A program made the position numbers and the translations under genes. From contig NZ_JAENHP010000003.1 of NCBI RefSeq assembly GCF_016834655.1, positions 62,001 through 126,000 of the forward strand: a stretch of 64,000 nt of DNA, given 5' to 3'. Numbering within the stretch: position 1 is the first letter of the stretch; every line of letters begins with the position of its first letter. The notes beneath the pieces are model-generated. The model had not been told where the DNA came from, made no database searches, and saw only the letters and a list, made by a program, of their open reading frames with translations. The DNA is from Paractinoplanes ovalisporus (GTDB lineage: Bacteria > Actinomycetota > Actinomycetes > Mycobacteriales > Micromonosporaceae). Below, piece after piece: positions 17,773-25,913 of the stretch.

Positions 17773-19386
17773 TCAGGCTGGGGGCGACCAGAGGTGGATC
17801 TCGTCGGCGACGCCGGCGGTCAGCAGCCGGGGGCGGTCGGCGCCGCCGGGGAGGACCAGGATGCTGGTCACCACGGCGTCGGGGAAGGGCAGGCGGCGGA
17901 CCTCCAGGCCGCTCAGGGGCTGCCAGACCCGCAGCTCGCGGTCGTGACCGGCGGTGATCATCAGGTGTCTGAGGTCAGGGGCGGGCAGGACGGCGGCGGC
18001 GGTGACCGACGTGCGGCCGGCCCGGACGGGATGAACCCAGCCGGTGCCGGGGCTCGTACGCTCGACGGTGCCGTCGCCCGCCACCGCGACGATCTGGTCG
18101 TGCCAGACCGGCGCCGGAATCACCGGCAGGGCGACGATGGGCGATTCCAGGAGCGTGCCGTTGTCGGTGAGGCGCTCGCCGGTGGTGGGATCCCAGGTGC
18201 GTAGCGCGCGGCCGGGCCCGGTCGTGACGATCATGCCGCCGGGCTGGATTGCGATCGCGGTGATCCGGCCGGTGTGCGCGGTGAAGTCCAGGATGACGTT
18301 GCCGGTTGACGGGTTCCACACCCGTACGCGGCCGTTGCTGTCGCCGGTCACGATGTGGTGCGCGGCGTCTGTCGTCATCGCGGTCACGTCGGCGGGCAGC
18401 TCGTGGAGCGGGTCGCCGGTTTCGGCATCCCAGGAGCGCAGTCCCGCGCCCTCGAACGCGGCCACCACCCACCGACCGTCGGCGACGACGAGTGCGGTCA
18501 CCGGCGACGAACCATCAGCGGCAACCAACGCGGTCACCGGCGACAAACTGTCAGCGGCATTAGGCGCGGTCGGCGGCGGCAAACTGTCGGCGGCATTAGG
18601 CGCGGTCGGCGGCGGCAAACTGTCGGCGGCATTAGGCGCGGTCGGCGGCGGCAAACTGTCGGCGGCATCAGGCGCGGTCGGCGGTGACGAACCGTCGGCG
18701 GCATCAGGGGCGGTCGGCGGCGACGAATCGTCGGGGGCATCAGGCGCGGTCACCGATGACGATCCGTCGAACTGGTGCAGCTGCGCGCCGGTTTCCACAT
18801 TCCATGCCCGTACGGTGCCGTCTTGCCCTCCCGACACGAAGCGGTCACCGGGCAGAAGGGCCAGCGCGGTGACCCGGCCGGTGTGGCCACGGAACGCGCG
18901 TACGACCGTCGGGTTGCCGCTGGGCCACAACCATGCGCCCTCCTCGCGGGCCAGCAGGTCACGGCGAGCCAGCCGTACGGCGGAAGCGGCTTTTTCGTAG
19001 GTCTCGCGGTGATAGCCGGTGAACAGGACCAGCTCTTCGTCCTGATGCTGGGCCCAGAAGGCGTGGAACCAGTGCCTGCGGCGAAGCCGGAACCGGAACC
19101 GCGACGTGATCGCCGCGGCGATGAAGTAGGAGGTCGAGGTCGGCACCGTGAAGGCGAGCAGCAGCACCAACCCGACGTTGCCGCCCGCTATGAGGAGGAT
19201 GGCGATCGTCTGCAGCACGAAGACCAGCAGAGCCACCGGCCAGCGGATCCACTCGTGGCCGTCGGAGGGCCCGTGCTCGGTGTGCAGGTCGCTCAGTTCG
19301 CGTAGCTCAAGGGTCCGCCCGCGGGATGTCACCGTCGTGGCCGTGACCCGAACCTGTCCGTCGTCGAAGAGAACATCGTCGATCAT
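17773..19386 (-). CDS. Membrane-anchored WD40 repeat protein
   Basis: A 537-residue protein. A small N-terminal domain (VLFDDGQVRVTATTVTSRGRTLELRELSDL, reminiscent of DUF6232) precedes two transmembrane segments at about residues 48-95, then a cytosolic WD40 propeller with FRGHTGRVTALALLPGDRFVSGGQDGTVRAWNVETG, DSNGRVRVWNPSTG and AGHDRELRVWQPLSG blades. Between the first and second blades lies a low-complexity linker of about eight 12-residue repeats (core PPTAPNAADSLP), encoded by a 36-bp tandem array. No kinase or protease domain is fused. A scaffold or sensor role is likely; no partner is evident. Confidence 0.75.
   Translation of the reverse strand: MIDDVLFDDGQVRVTATTVTSRGRTLELRELSDLHTEHGPSDGHEWIRWPVALLVFVLQTIAILLIAGGNVGLVLLLAFTVPTSTSYFIAAAITSRFRFRLRRRHWFHAFWAQHQDEELVLFTGYHRETYEKAASAVRLARRDLLAREEGAWLWPSGNPTVVRAFRGHTGRVTALALLPGDRFVSGGQDGTVRAWNVETGAQLHQFDGSSSVTAPDAPDDSSPPTAPDAADGSSPPTAPDAADSLPPPTAPNAADSLPPPTAPNAADSLPPPTAPNAADSLSPVTALVAADGSSPVTALVVADGRWVVAAFEGAGLRSWDAETGDPLHELPADVTAMTTDAAHHIVTGDSNGRVRVWNPSTGNVILDFTAHTGRITAIAIQPGGMIVTTGPGRALRTWDPTTGERLTDNGTLLESPIVALPVIPAPVWHDQIVAVAGDGTVERTSPGTGWVHPVRAGRTSVTAAAVLPAPDLRHLMITAGHDRELRVWQPLSGLEVRRLPFPDAVVTSILVLPGGADRPRLLTAGVADEIHLWSPPA
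18494..18770. repeat. 36-bp in-frame tandem repeat in WD40 gene
   Basis: Units beginning GCGGTC start at 18494, 18530, 18566, 18602, 18638, 18674, 18710 and 18746, an exact 36-bp period. The central three copies are almost identical and the outer ones have drifted, as expected from unequal exchange or slippage. Each encodes 12 residues, so copy number can vary without breaking the reading frame. Confidence 0.9.
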
Positions 19387-19424
19387 GTACGGCCCAGAGT
19401 AGAGCCTGCCCACCAGGCCGCGAT

Positions 19425-19500
19425 GGCGGGCCCAGAAAGTGCGAGCCCAAAGTGCGAGCCCAAAAGTGCGAGCCCAAAGTGCGAGCCGAGAAAGTACGGG
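19425..19500. repeat. Short tandem repeat at HEAT gene 3' end
   Basis: Four to five copies of a 14-16 bp unit (AGTGCGAGCCCAAA with variants) fill the space between the HEAT-repeat gene stop at 19502 and the WD40 gene start. Because the WD40 gene reads in the same direction, the array lies in its upstream region and could change promoter or leader length. Confidence 0.75.
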
Positions 19501-19501
19501 C

Positions 19502-20632
19502 CTAGAAAAGGCGGGCGTAGGCGTCCATCGCCTGGTGGGTGCTGGGCAGGTGGTATTCGGCGATCATCAGGCACAGGCTTGCGAACGTGCTGCCCTCGAC
19601 CTGCCACGTGGCGGGGCTGTCGGCCAAGGTCCGCACCAGGCGTTGCTGGCGCGGGGTCAGGGAGGCGTACGGGGTGTCGGGGGCGATCGGCCCGGCCAGG
19701 AAGGCCCGCCGCAGCGCCTCTCCGACGACCGGCAGCGCGGCCAATCCCGACACCGTGGGCAGGCGGCCGAGCAGGGCCTCGAACGCAGCCTCGGAGTCGT
19801 CGGGCAGAACCTGGCGCAGGGCGAGCGTGGCGTAGCCGCTCAGGTCACCCTCGTAGTACGGGATCTTCGTGCGGAGCGGGCCGGCCGAACCGCTCGACCA
19901 GCGCAGCAGCTCATCCGTGACCGCCGCGGGAGCCGCCGCCCGGTGCAGGCGGGCCAGGGCGATCGCGGCCGCACCCCGTACGGTGGGATCGGCCGAACCG
20001 AACGCGGCCGTGACCGGACCGCCGGCGCCGAGAAGGCCGAGCGCCAGCACCGCCGTGGCCGCGACCTCGGGATCGGGGTCGGTGATCAGGGCGGTCAGCG
20101 CGGGCACGCTCGAAGCCGGGAACCCACCCACGCTCGAAGCCGGGAACCCACCCACGCTCGAAGCCGGGAACCAGCCCAGCAGGGCCGCGGCCGTCCGGCG
20201 TACGGCCGGGTCGTCGTCGCGCAGCAAGCCGGTGAACAGCGGGATGCCGGCGGCGACGGCGTCGTAGCAGGCCAGCTCGACCGGACGGGCCCGGGCCCGC
20301 GAGAAACCCTCGGGCAGCCACGCCTCGTCATAGCCGACGGCCAGGGTGAGCAGCAGTTCCAGCAGCTCCTTGCGGGTCTCGGCCGGACCCCCGGCGACGA
20401 TCTCGAGCAGGAACGGGACGGCGGGCACGGCCGCCTCGTAGCGGTATCCCTGATGGACGATGGTGCCGTAGCAGGCCCACAGGGCGCGCATACGGGTGTC
20501 CGGATCGGATGACAGCAGGGCGCGCAACTGGGCGGGCACGTCGGCCGCCGAACCGTACGCGTGGGCTAAATCGGACCAGTTCACGGCGTCAAGACCCTCG
20601 AGCACCCGTTGACCCCTCCGGAAATCCGACAT
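19502..20632 (-). CDS. HEAT-repeat protein, paralogue 2
   Basis: A 376-residue alpha-solenoid protein from the only in-frame ATG near the similarity start (20632). Begins WSDLAHAYGSAADVPAQLRAL...WACYGTIVHQGYRYEAAVPAVPFLLEI, with HEAT helices DDDPAVRRTAAALLGWF and DPDPEVAATAVLALGLLGAGG, and ends in LTPRQQRLVRTLADSPATWQVEGSTF. It is paralogous over its whole length to the 14829 protein. The middle carries three copies of an 8-residue repeat (GFPASSVG) from a 24-bp triplication at 20105-20176. Role unknown; probably a protein-interaction scaffold. Confidence 0.78.
   Translation of the reverse strand: MSDFRRGQRVLEGLDAVNWSDLAHAYGSAADVPAQLRALLSSDPDTRMRALWACYGTIVHQGYRYEAAVPAVPFLLEIVAGGPAETRKELLELLLTLAVGYDEAWLPEGFSRARARPVELACYDAVAAGIPLFTGLLRDDDPAVRRTAAALLGWFPASSVGGFPASSVGGFPASSVPALTALITDPDPEVAATAVLALGLLGAGGPVTAAFGSADPTVRGAAAIALARLHRAAAPAAVTDELLRWSSGSAGPLRTKIPYYEGDLSGYATLALRQVLPDDSEAAFEALLGRLPTVSGLAALPVVGEALRRAFLAGPIAPDTPYASLTPRQQRLVRTLADSPATWQVEGSTFASLCLMIAEYHLPSTHQAMDAYARLF
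20105..20176. repeat. 24-bp triplication inside HEAT gene
   Basis: Three copies of a 24-bp unit start at 20105, 20129 and 20153 (CACGCTCGAAGCCGGGAACC plus a variable tail). The first two are identical, so the expansion is recent. Frame is kept; it inserts GFPASSVG repeats between HEAT helices. Confidence 0.88.
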
Positions 20633-20689
20633 CACTCGAACTGCTGACGCCCGTGGGCGAGGCGCTTGGTATGTGCTTACGGTACGTCG

Positions 20690-22984
20690 ATGGACGCTCG
20701 CACAGTGCAGTCGAGGCGGCTCCGGGGGAACCTGCCCGCGGAACTGTCGAGCTTTGTCGACCGCAACCGCGAGCGGGCCGAACTCAAGCGGCTGCTGTCC
20801 ACCTCCCGGCTGGTCACGATCACCGGCATCGGCGGGGTGGGCAAGACCCGTACGGCGGTCCGGGTCGCGGCCGAGGTTCAGCGCGCCTTCCCGGACGGGG
20901 TGTGGCTGGTCGACCTGTCCATGATCGCCGACCCCGAGATGATCGCCGAGGCGGTCGGGCAGGCCCTCGGCGTGCAGGACCGGACGGCCCGCCCGCAGTT
21001 CGACGGCCTGGCCGGCTACCTCGCCTCGCGCCGGATCCTGTTGCTGCTGGACACGTGCGAGCACCTGGTCGGCGCGTGTTCGTCGCTGGTCGAGACCCTG
21101 CTGCGGGCGGCCCCGGGGCTGCAGGTGCTGACCACCAGCCGGCAGCCGCTCGGCGTCGACGGCGAGCACGTGTTCCTGCTGCCCCCGCTGCCCGTGCCCG
21201 ACCCGGCCTCGTCGCCGGCCGACCGGGAGCTGGACGCGGCGGTCATGCTCTTCGCCGAGCGCGCGGCCGCGGCCGCCCCCGGGTTCACCCTCAACCCGGA
21301 CAATCAGGACGCGGTGGTCCGGCTGTGCCGCCGCCTCGACGGGATCCCGCTGGGCATCGAGCTTGCGGCCGTACGCACCCGCGTGCTCCCGGTCGAGCGG
21401 ATCGCCGAGCTGGCCGAGGGCTGGTACACCGACGAGTCACGCCTGCTCAGCCGCGCCGGCGGTGGGCGGCACGAGTCCCTGCGTACGGCGATCGACGGCA
21501 GTTACGACCTGTGCAGCCCGGGCGAACGTCAGGTGTGGGCGCGGGCCTCGGTGTTCGCCGACGGGTTCGACCTGGACGCCGTCCGGCGCGTGTGCGGCGA
21601 GAACCTGGAACTGGTGGCGGGGCTGGTCGACAAGTCGATCCTCGTGCTCGACGGGCAGGGTCCGGGCGCGCGGTATCGCATGCTCGACACCATTCGTGAG
21701 TACGGGGTGGAGATCCTGCGCACCGCGGGCGAGGAGCGCGAGACACGCCGCCGGCACCGTGACCACTACCTGGCCCTCGCGCACCGGTTCGACGCCGAGT
21801 GGTGCGGCCCGGGGCAGGCCGAGTGGTACGAGCGGCTCAGCCGGGAACTGCCCAACCTGCGTACGGCGCTCGACTTCTGCCTGTCCGACCCGTACGAGAA
21901 CGACGCCGGCCTCGACCTGGCCACCTCCCTGATGTACTTCTGGTTCGCGTGCGGCCACCCCCGGGAGGGCCGGCACTATCTGGAACGGGCCTTCGCGCGG
22001 GAGCCCTCGCCCGGACCGGTGCTGACCAAGGCGCTCTGGGCCTGCGCCTGGATCTGCGCGCTGCAGGGCGACATGGACATGGCCGCCGAGTACGTGGAGC
22101 GCTGCCGCCCGGACGCCGACATCGTGGCCCAGGGCTGGATCACCTATGTCACCGGCATCTCGCTGGCCCTGCGCGGCGACCCGGGCTCGGCGCTGACCGT
22201 GCTCGACGAGTCCGTCCACCTGCACACGCACGGCGGCGATCCCGGCATCGGGCTGTTCGTCGCGCTCTCGGCCTCAGCCATCGCGCTGGTCTTCCAGGGC
22301 GAGTTCGACCGGGCGGTGGCCGTGACCGAGTCGCACTTCGAGAAGTGCGAACGACTGGGGGAGCTGTGGGCCCGCTCGTACGCGGAGTACGTGCGCTCGG
22401 TGATCGAGATGACGCGGGACTCGCCGATCGCCGCGGTCGAGCACGCCCGGGCCGCGCTGCGCATCAAACGGCGGCTCAGCGACCACGGCGGCAACGCGAT
22501 GGCCATGGACAGTCTGGCCTGGGCGGCGTCGGCGCTGGGGGATCCGGAACGGACGGCCCGGCTGCTCGGGATCGCGCACCGGCTGTGGGAGTCGGTCGGC
22601 CTGCCGCAGATGGGCTCGCCCGACCTGAGCGCGACCCGGGTGTGGTCGGAGAAGCAGGCGCGCGACACCCTGGGCGACGACCGCTTCGACGCGTTGGTGG
22701 CCGAGGGGGCGGCGTTCGACTTCGAAGCCGGGGTCGCCTATGCGTTGGGGGAGGGGCCGGAGCCCGTACGGGCGGAGACCGCACCCGACTGGGCGCCGCT
22801 GACCCGCCGGGAACGTGAAGTGGCCGAGCTGGTCGCGGCCGGCATGACGAACCAGCAGATCGCGGACCGTCTGGTGATCAGCCGCCGAACCGCCAACACG
22901 CACCTCGAGCACATCCTGACCAAGCTGGACTTCAATGCCCGTACGCAAATTGCAGCCTGGGTGGCCGCGCGGCGCGGCAGCTAA
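20690..22984 (+). CDS. STAND ATPase LuxR-family regulator
   Basis: A 764-residue regulator. N-terminal STAND/NB-ARC-like ATPase: Walker A ITGIGGVGKTRTAVRVA, Walker B RILLLLDTCEHLVGACSSLV and sensor VLTTSRQPLGVDGEHVFLLPPL. A TPR-like alpha-helical middle region follows, and the last 60 residues are a LuxR helix-turn-helix (LTRREREVAELVAAGMTNQQIADRLVISRRTANTHLEHILTKL). The ATG at 20690 is preferred over upstream TTG codons because family similarity begins there. It diverges from the HEAT gene across 57 bp. Such proteins switch on target genes when the helical domain binds a signal; targets are unknown. Confidence 0.88.
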   Translation: MDARTVQSRRLRGNLPAELSSFVDRNRERAELKRLLSTSRLVTITGIGGVGKTRTAVRVAAEVQRAFPDGVWLVDLSMIADPEMIAEAVGQALGVQDRTARPQFDGLAGYLASRRILLLLDTCEHLVGACSSLVETLLRAAPGLQVLTTSRQPLGVDGEHVFLLPPLPVPDPASSPADRELDAAVMLFAERAAAAAPGFTLNPDNQDAVVRLCRRLDGIPLGIELAAVRTRVLPVERIAELAEGWYTDESRLLSRAGGGRHESLRTAIDGSYDLCSPGERQVWARASVFADGFDLDAVRRVCGENLELVAGLVDKSILVLDGQGPGARYRMLDTIREYGVEILRTAGEERETRRRHRDHYLALAHRFDAEWCGPGQAEWYERLSRELPNLRTALDFCLSDPYENDAGLDLATSLMYFWFACGHPREGRHYLERAFAREPSPGPVLTKALWACAWICALQGDMDMAAEYVERCRPDADIVAQGWITYVTGISLALRGDPGSALTVLDESVHLHTHGGDPGIGLFVALSASAIALVFQGEFDRAVAVTESHFEKCERLGELWARSYAEYVRSVIEMTRDSPIAAVEHARAALRIKRRLSDHGGNAMAMDSLAWAASALGDPERTARLLGIAHRLWESVGLPQMGSPDLSATRVWSEKQARDTLGDDRFDALVAEGAAFDFEAGVAYALGEGPEPVRAETAPDWAPLTRREREVAELVAAGMTNQQIADRLVISRRTANTHLEHILTKLDFNARTQIAAWVAARRGS

Positions 22985-23003
22985 ATCGGTAAGGTGACCG
23001 ATT
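22984..23003. promoter_or_regulatory. Inverted repeat before STAS gene
   Basis: AATCGGT-aaggtg-ACCGATT, 7-bp perfect arms, begins at the last base of the LuxR regulator stop codon and lies 35 bp before the STAS gene start. With no T-tract it is more likely an operator or mRNA hairpin than a terminator. Confidence 0.4.
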
Positions 23004-23037
23004 CCGCGTCCCGGCGGCGCCCGCGAGGATGGAACGC

Positions 23038-23403
23038 ATGACCGTCGACAACACGCCGTCGCTACTGCACGTCCGCACCACGTCCTCCGGCGCCGCCTTC
23101 GTGAGCATCAGCATCACCGGGGAGCTGGACGTGGGCAACAGCGCGTGGCTGCGCGGCTGGATCGTCGACATCGTGGACCGCTATCGGCCGGCCGTGCTGA
23201 GCCTGGATCTGAGCGCGTTGCGGTTCATCGACGTCGCGGGCGTGCGGGCCCTCTACGAGCTCCACTCCGCCGCTGACGCCCGGGGCTGCACCCTGACCGT
23301 CGGGGAGATCCATTACGCCGTACGGCTTACGCTGGACCGCCTTGGCCTTTCACCTTCCTTCCTGGCCGCCCCGGCGCCGCTCGAACCGTGGCGCTGCGCC
23401 TGA
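23038..23403 (+). CDS. STAS domain protein (anti-anti-sigma-like)
   Basis: A 121-residue single STAS domain like SpoIIAA/RsbV: ISITGELDVGNSAWLRGWIVDIVDRYRPAVLSLDLSALRFIDVAGVRALYELHSAADARGCTLTVGEI. These proteins bind anti-sigma kinases and free sigma factors. The usual phosphorylated Ser in the D-S-S/T-G loop is replaced: here it reads FIDVAGV, so switching by phosphorylation at that site is not possible. The ATG at 23038 is chosen because GAGG lies 9 nt upstream; an ATG at 23029 abuts it. No anti-sigma gene is adjacent. From 23404 to 23615 I see no gene. Confidence 0.82.
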   Translation: MTVDNTPSLLHVRTTSSGAAFVSISITGELDVGNSAWLRGWIVDIVDRYRPAVLSLDLSALRFIDVAGVRALYELHSAADARGCTLTVGEIHYAVRLTLDRLGLSPSFLAAPAPLEPWRCA

Positions 23404-23615
23404 CCGGGCCGTCGCGCCGCCTGAGCGGGGCTATCGTCGGCTGATGGCCCCCACCGCCGCCGGGAGCTGCTCGACCTCCACCTACGACGTCACGACCGCA
23501 TCGACACGTGGGAGCTGGGGAGGAGCGACCGGGCTGCGCGATCACGCCGAGCCGGATCACGGCGATCAGCGGACCACTGGTGAAACCGTGTCCTGGCTGG
23601 TCTTCGAAACGGGGC

Positions 23616-24236
23616 CTAGGTTCGCGCCACGGCTCCGGCTATGACCACCTCGAGGCAGTCGGCGAACAGGTCGTCGACGGTCACGCCCGGTCGGAAGTAT
23701 TCGGTGACGGCGGCCACGACGATCGGGTGCCGCGCGGTGAACGCGTCCATGTCCAAGTCCTTCAGTGACTCCGGGCCGGGGCGGGGGGCCTGTTCCTCGA
23801 GGACGTGACCGACCGTGAAGCGTTCGACGGTCAGGACGATGACGCGGGCCTCGCGCAGCGGGATTCCGCGCTGCACCAGCGTGCTCATGGCCAGCTCGGA
23901 GATCGCGGCCATGGTGCGGGAGAGCTGGGCGGTCGAGACGACCCGGGCGCCGTCGGGATGGGCCAGCAGGGCCCGGCGCAGCCGTCCGGCCAGGTCGCTC
24001 AGCCACTGCGGCCAGGGCTGATCGGGCCCGGGCGGTGTCATGTCGCCGAACTCCTGGTCGAGGATCGCGTCGGCGATCGCGGTGACCAGGGCCGCCTTGT
24101 TGGGCAGGTGCCAGTAGAGGGTCGGCGACTGCACGCCCAGCCGCGCGGCGAGTTTGCGGGTGGTCACGCCGTCGAGACCCTCGGCGTCCAGCAGCGCGAC
24201 GGCCTCGGTGACGATCCGCTGTCGATCCAACGCCAA
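23616..24236 (-). CDS. TetR-class repressor with tetO-like sites
   Basis: A 206-residue TetR-family protein of the tetracycline-repressor subgroup. The DNA-binding domain reads RIVTEAVALLDAEGLDGVTTRKLAARLGVQSPTLYWHLPNKAALVTAIADAIL, close to class TetR (TLYWHVKNKRALLDALA), and the C-terminal part fits TetR_C. Start is TTG at 24236 with GGAGGT six nt upstream. Two sites resembling tetO lie just upstream at 24255-24292. It diverges from a frameshifted quinone oxidoreductase, not a tetracycline efflux gene, so the natural ligand may be a quinone or other aromatic. Confidence 0.88.
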   Translation of the reverse strand: MALDRQRIVTEAVALLDAEGLDGVTTRKLAARLGVQSPTLYWHLPNKAALVTAIADAILDQEFGDMTPPGPDQPWPQWLSDLAGRLRRALLAHPDGARVVSTAQLSRTMAAISELAMSTLVQRGIPLREARVIVLTVERFTVGHVLEEQAPRPGPESLKDLDMDAFTARHPIVVAAVTEYFRPGVTVDDLFADCLEVVIAGAVART

Positions 24237-24254
24237 CTTGGCACCTCCGCCCGC

Positions 24255-24292
24255 ACTCTATCAGTGCTAGATTCCCTCTATCACCGATAGAG
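24255..24292. promoter_or_regulatory. Pair of tetO-like operators
   Basis: Site 1 (24255-24273) is ACTCTATCAGTGCTAGATT; site 2 (24276-24292) is CTCTATC-ACC-GATAGAG with perfect 7-bp arms. Both carry the CTATCA/TGATAG core of the classical tet operators, from memory TCCCTATCAGTGATAGAGA. They lie between TetR (start 24236) and the rightward transcript (24305 on), placed to control both. Confidence 0.8.
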
Positions 24293-24304
24293 AGCGAGGT
24301 CAGG

Positions 24305-24673
24305 ATGATCAACAGAGGGGCGCTCGGCGATCTGCTGCACCGGGCGACACATCGAATTCCCGGAGTTCCCGCCCACGTCGAGGGGCCGGCGCTCCACCAT
24401 GGGCATCGGGGCCGTGCGTTGCAGGGCGATGCGTTGCAGGGCCGGGCGTTGCACGGTCGGGCGTTGCAGGGCCGGGCGCTGCACGGTCGGGCGCTGCACG
24501 GTCGGGCATTGCACGGTCGGGCATTACAGGGTCGGGCATTACAGGGTCGGGCGTTGCACGGCTGGGCTTTGCAGGGCCGGGCGTTGCGCCGGAATCACTC
24601 GGCGGGCCGCCCTCCGCGGTTCCTCCCGGCCTGGCAGCGCCGGATAGCGGCCCTCTTCCACCGGGAGCCCTGA
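24305..24673 (+). CDS. Possible small repeat-encoded ORF
   Basis: An open frame of 122 codons starts with ATG just after the tetO sites (GAGGTCAGG upstream as a weak ribosome site). It ends in a TGA overlapping the ATG of the oxidoreductase (TGATG at 24671-24675). Codons about 36-94 are a 15-bp tandem array giving RALQG/RALHG pentamers; the ends (MINRGALGDLLHRATHRIPG and WQRRIAALFHREP) are not repetitive. I recognise no family. Because the repeat is open in every frame it may be non-coding leader, but the position and coupling to the next gene make translation plausible. Confidence 0.35.
   Translation: MINRGALGDLLHRATHRIPGVPAHVEGPALHHGHRGRALQGDALQGRALHGRALQGRALHGRALHGRALHGRALQGRALQGRALHGWALQGRALRRNHSAGRPPRFLPAWQRRIAALFHREP
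24411..24587. repeat. 15-bp tandem repeat, twelve units
   Basis: Units of the form G(C/T)CGGGC(G/A)TT(G/A)CA(C/G)G run from 24411 to 24587 in an exact 15-bp register. They alternate mainly between GCAGG and GCACG endings, and neighbouring units are often identical. The array separates the tetO-like operators from the oxidoreductase start. Confidence 0.92.
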
Positions 24674-25622
24674 TGAAGGCGGCGGTGCTGCACGAGATCG
24701 GCGGTGTTCCGCGCTATGAAGACTTTCCCGATCCCGTGGCGGGCGACGGCGAGGTGGTCATCGACGTGAGGGCGGTCGCGGTCGAGACCGTCGACAAACG
24801 GATTGCGGCCGGCACCCACTACGCGAGCCGGAACTACACCGCGCAGCTGCCGGCGATCCCCGCCTTCGACGGCGTGGGCACGCTGCCGGACGGCACCCTC
24901 GTCGGCTTCGGCAACCCGCGCCTGCCCTACGGTGCGCTGGCCGAGAAGACGGTTGTGCCCGAAGGTTCGTACGTGCCGGTCGCGGAGGGGATCGATCCGG
25001 CGACCGCGACGGTGCTGGGCACGGCGATCACCGCGATGTCGGCCCGGACCGCGGCCGGGTTCGTGCCGGGCGAAACCGTGCTCGTGCAGGGTGCCACCGG
25101 GGTCGCGGGGCGGCTGGCGGTGAAGGTGTCCCGGCTGCTGGGCGCCGGGCGCGTCGTCGCCACCGGCCGCGACGACGACCGGCTGCGGTCCCTGGGCGCC
25201 GATGCGGTGATCAACACTGCCGTGCTGGACGACGTCCTGGCGCAGGCTTACCTCGACGCCAAAGGGGACGGCTACGACGTCGTGCTCGACTACCTCTGGG
25301 GGCGGCCGACCGAGATCCTGCTGCGATCGCTGGTGCCGAAGACGTTCGCCTTCCCGAAACCGACCCGGCTGGTCCAGATCGGCGAGTCGGCCGGCGCCGG
25401 GCTCGACCTGGCGGCGGAGAGCCTGCGTACCTCGGGGGTGGAAATCTATGGCGCCGCGAGAGGGCTCGACCCGCGGTCCATGAACGAGGCGTACGGCCAG
25501 ATCGTGGCGTGGACGCAACCGGGGAGCTCACCTTCGACCTGGTGACGGTTCCCCTGAGCGACATCGAGGCCGCCTGGGAACGCACCGACCTCAAGGGCAG
25601 CCGTCTCGTGGTGGTGCCATAG
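24673..25622 (+). pseudogene. Frameshifted zinc-free quinone oxidoreductase
   Basis: A medium-chain dehydrogenase/reductase of the quinone oxidoreductase type: MKAAVLHEIGGVPRYEDFPDP at the N-terminus and the NADPH loop VLVQGATGVAGRLAVKVSRLLGA in the middle. The initial frame stops at 25545, giving 290 residues with an aberrant tail. One frame over, from about 25509, the sequence resumes the family C-terminus (VDATGELTFDLVTVP, then DIEAAWERTDLKGSRLVVVP) and stops at 25622. Adding one G in GCGTGGAC (GCGGTGGAC) would restore a 316-residue enzyme. Either a real single-base deletion or a sequencing error. Probably controlled by the divergent TetR. Confidence 0.75.
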
Positions 25623-25860
25623 AAGGGGCGGTGCCGTGGCGGGGGCGCTGCTGTAGAAGGGCGGTGCCGCAGAGGGAGCGGTGCCGCAGTAGGGCGGTGC
25701 TGTAGAAGGCGCGGTGCAGCAGTAGGGCGGTGGCGTGGAAGGCGTGGTGTCGCAGAACGCGCGGTGCCGGAGAAGGGCGGTGCCGTAGAAGGCGCAGTGC
25801 CGTGGAGGGAGCGGTGCCGTGGAAGGGGCGGTGCCGCAGGAGGGCGGAACTCTCCAGGAA
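25623..25860. repeat. Degenerate minisatellite, about 15-18 bp unit
   Basis: About fourteen imperfect copies of GTAGAAGGGCGGTGCC-like units (variants GCAGAGGGAGCGGTGCC, GTGGAAGGGGCGGTGCC) follow the oxidoreductase stop directly. Unit length varies between about 14 and 18 bp. The remaining gap to 26049 holds the promoter region of the monooxygenase. Confidence 0.8.
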
Positions 25861-25913
25861 CGCGAATGGCAAGGAGACCAGCTCCCTGCCGCTTCTAAGC
25901 TATATCGCACCCC

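Noticed and set aside
24305..24673. A pentapeptide-repeat (quinolone-resistance type) protein.
   Set aside because: The RAL(Q/H)G units lack the A-(D/N)-(L/F) pattern and the array is open in all frames, as expected of a 15-bp DNA repeat.
25500..25520. Programmed -1 frameshifting in the quinone oxidoreductase.
   Set aside because: No slippery heptamer or downstream pseudoknot is evident, and the family does not use frameshifting; a one-base deletion explains it better.
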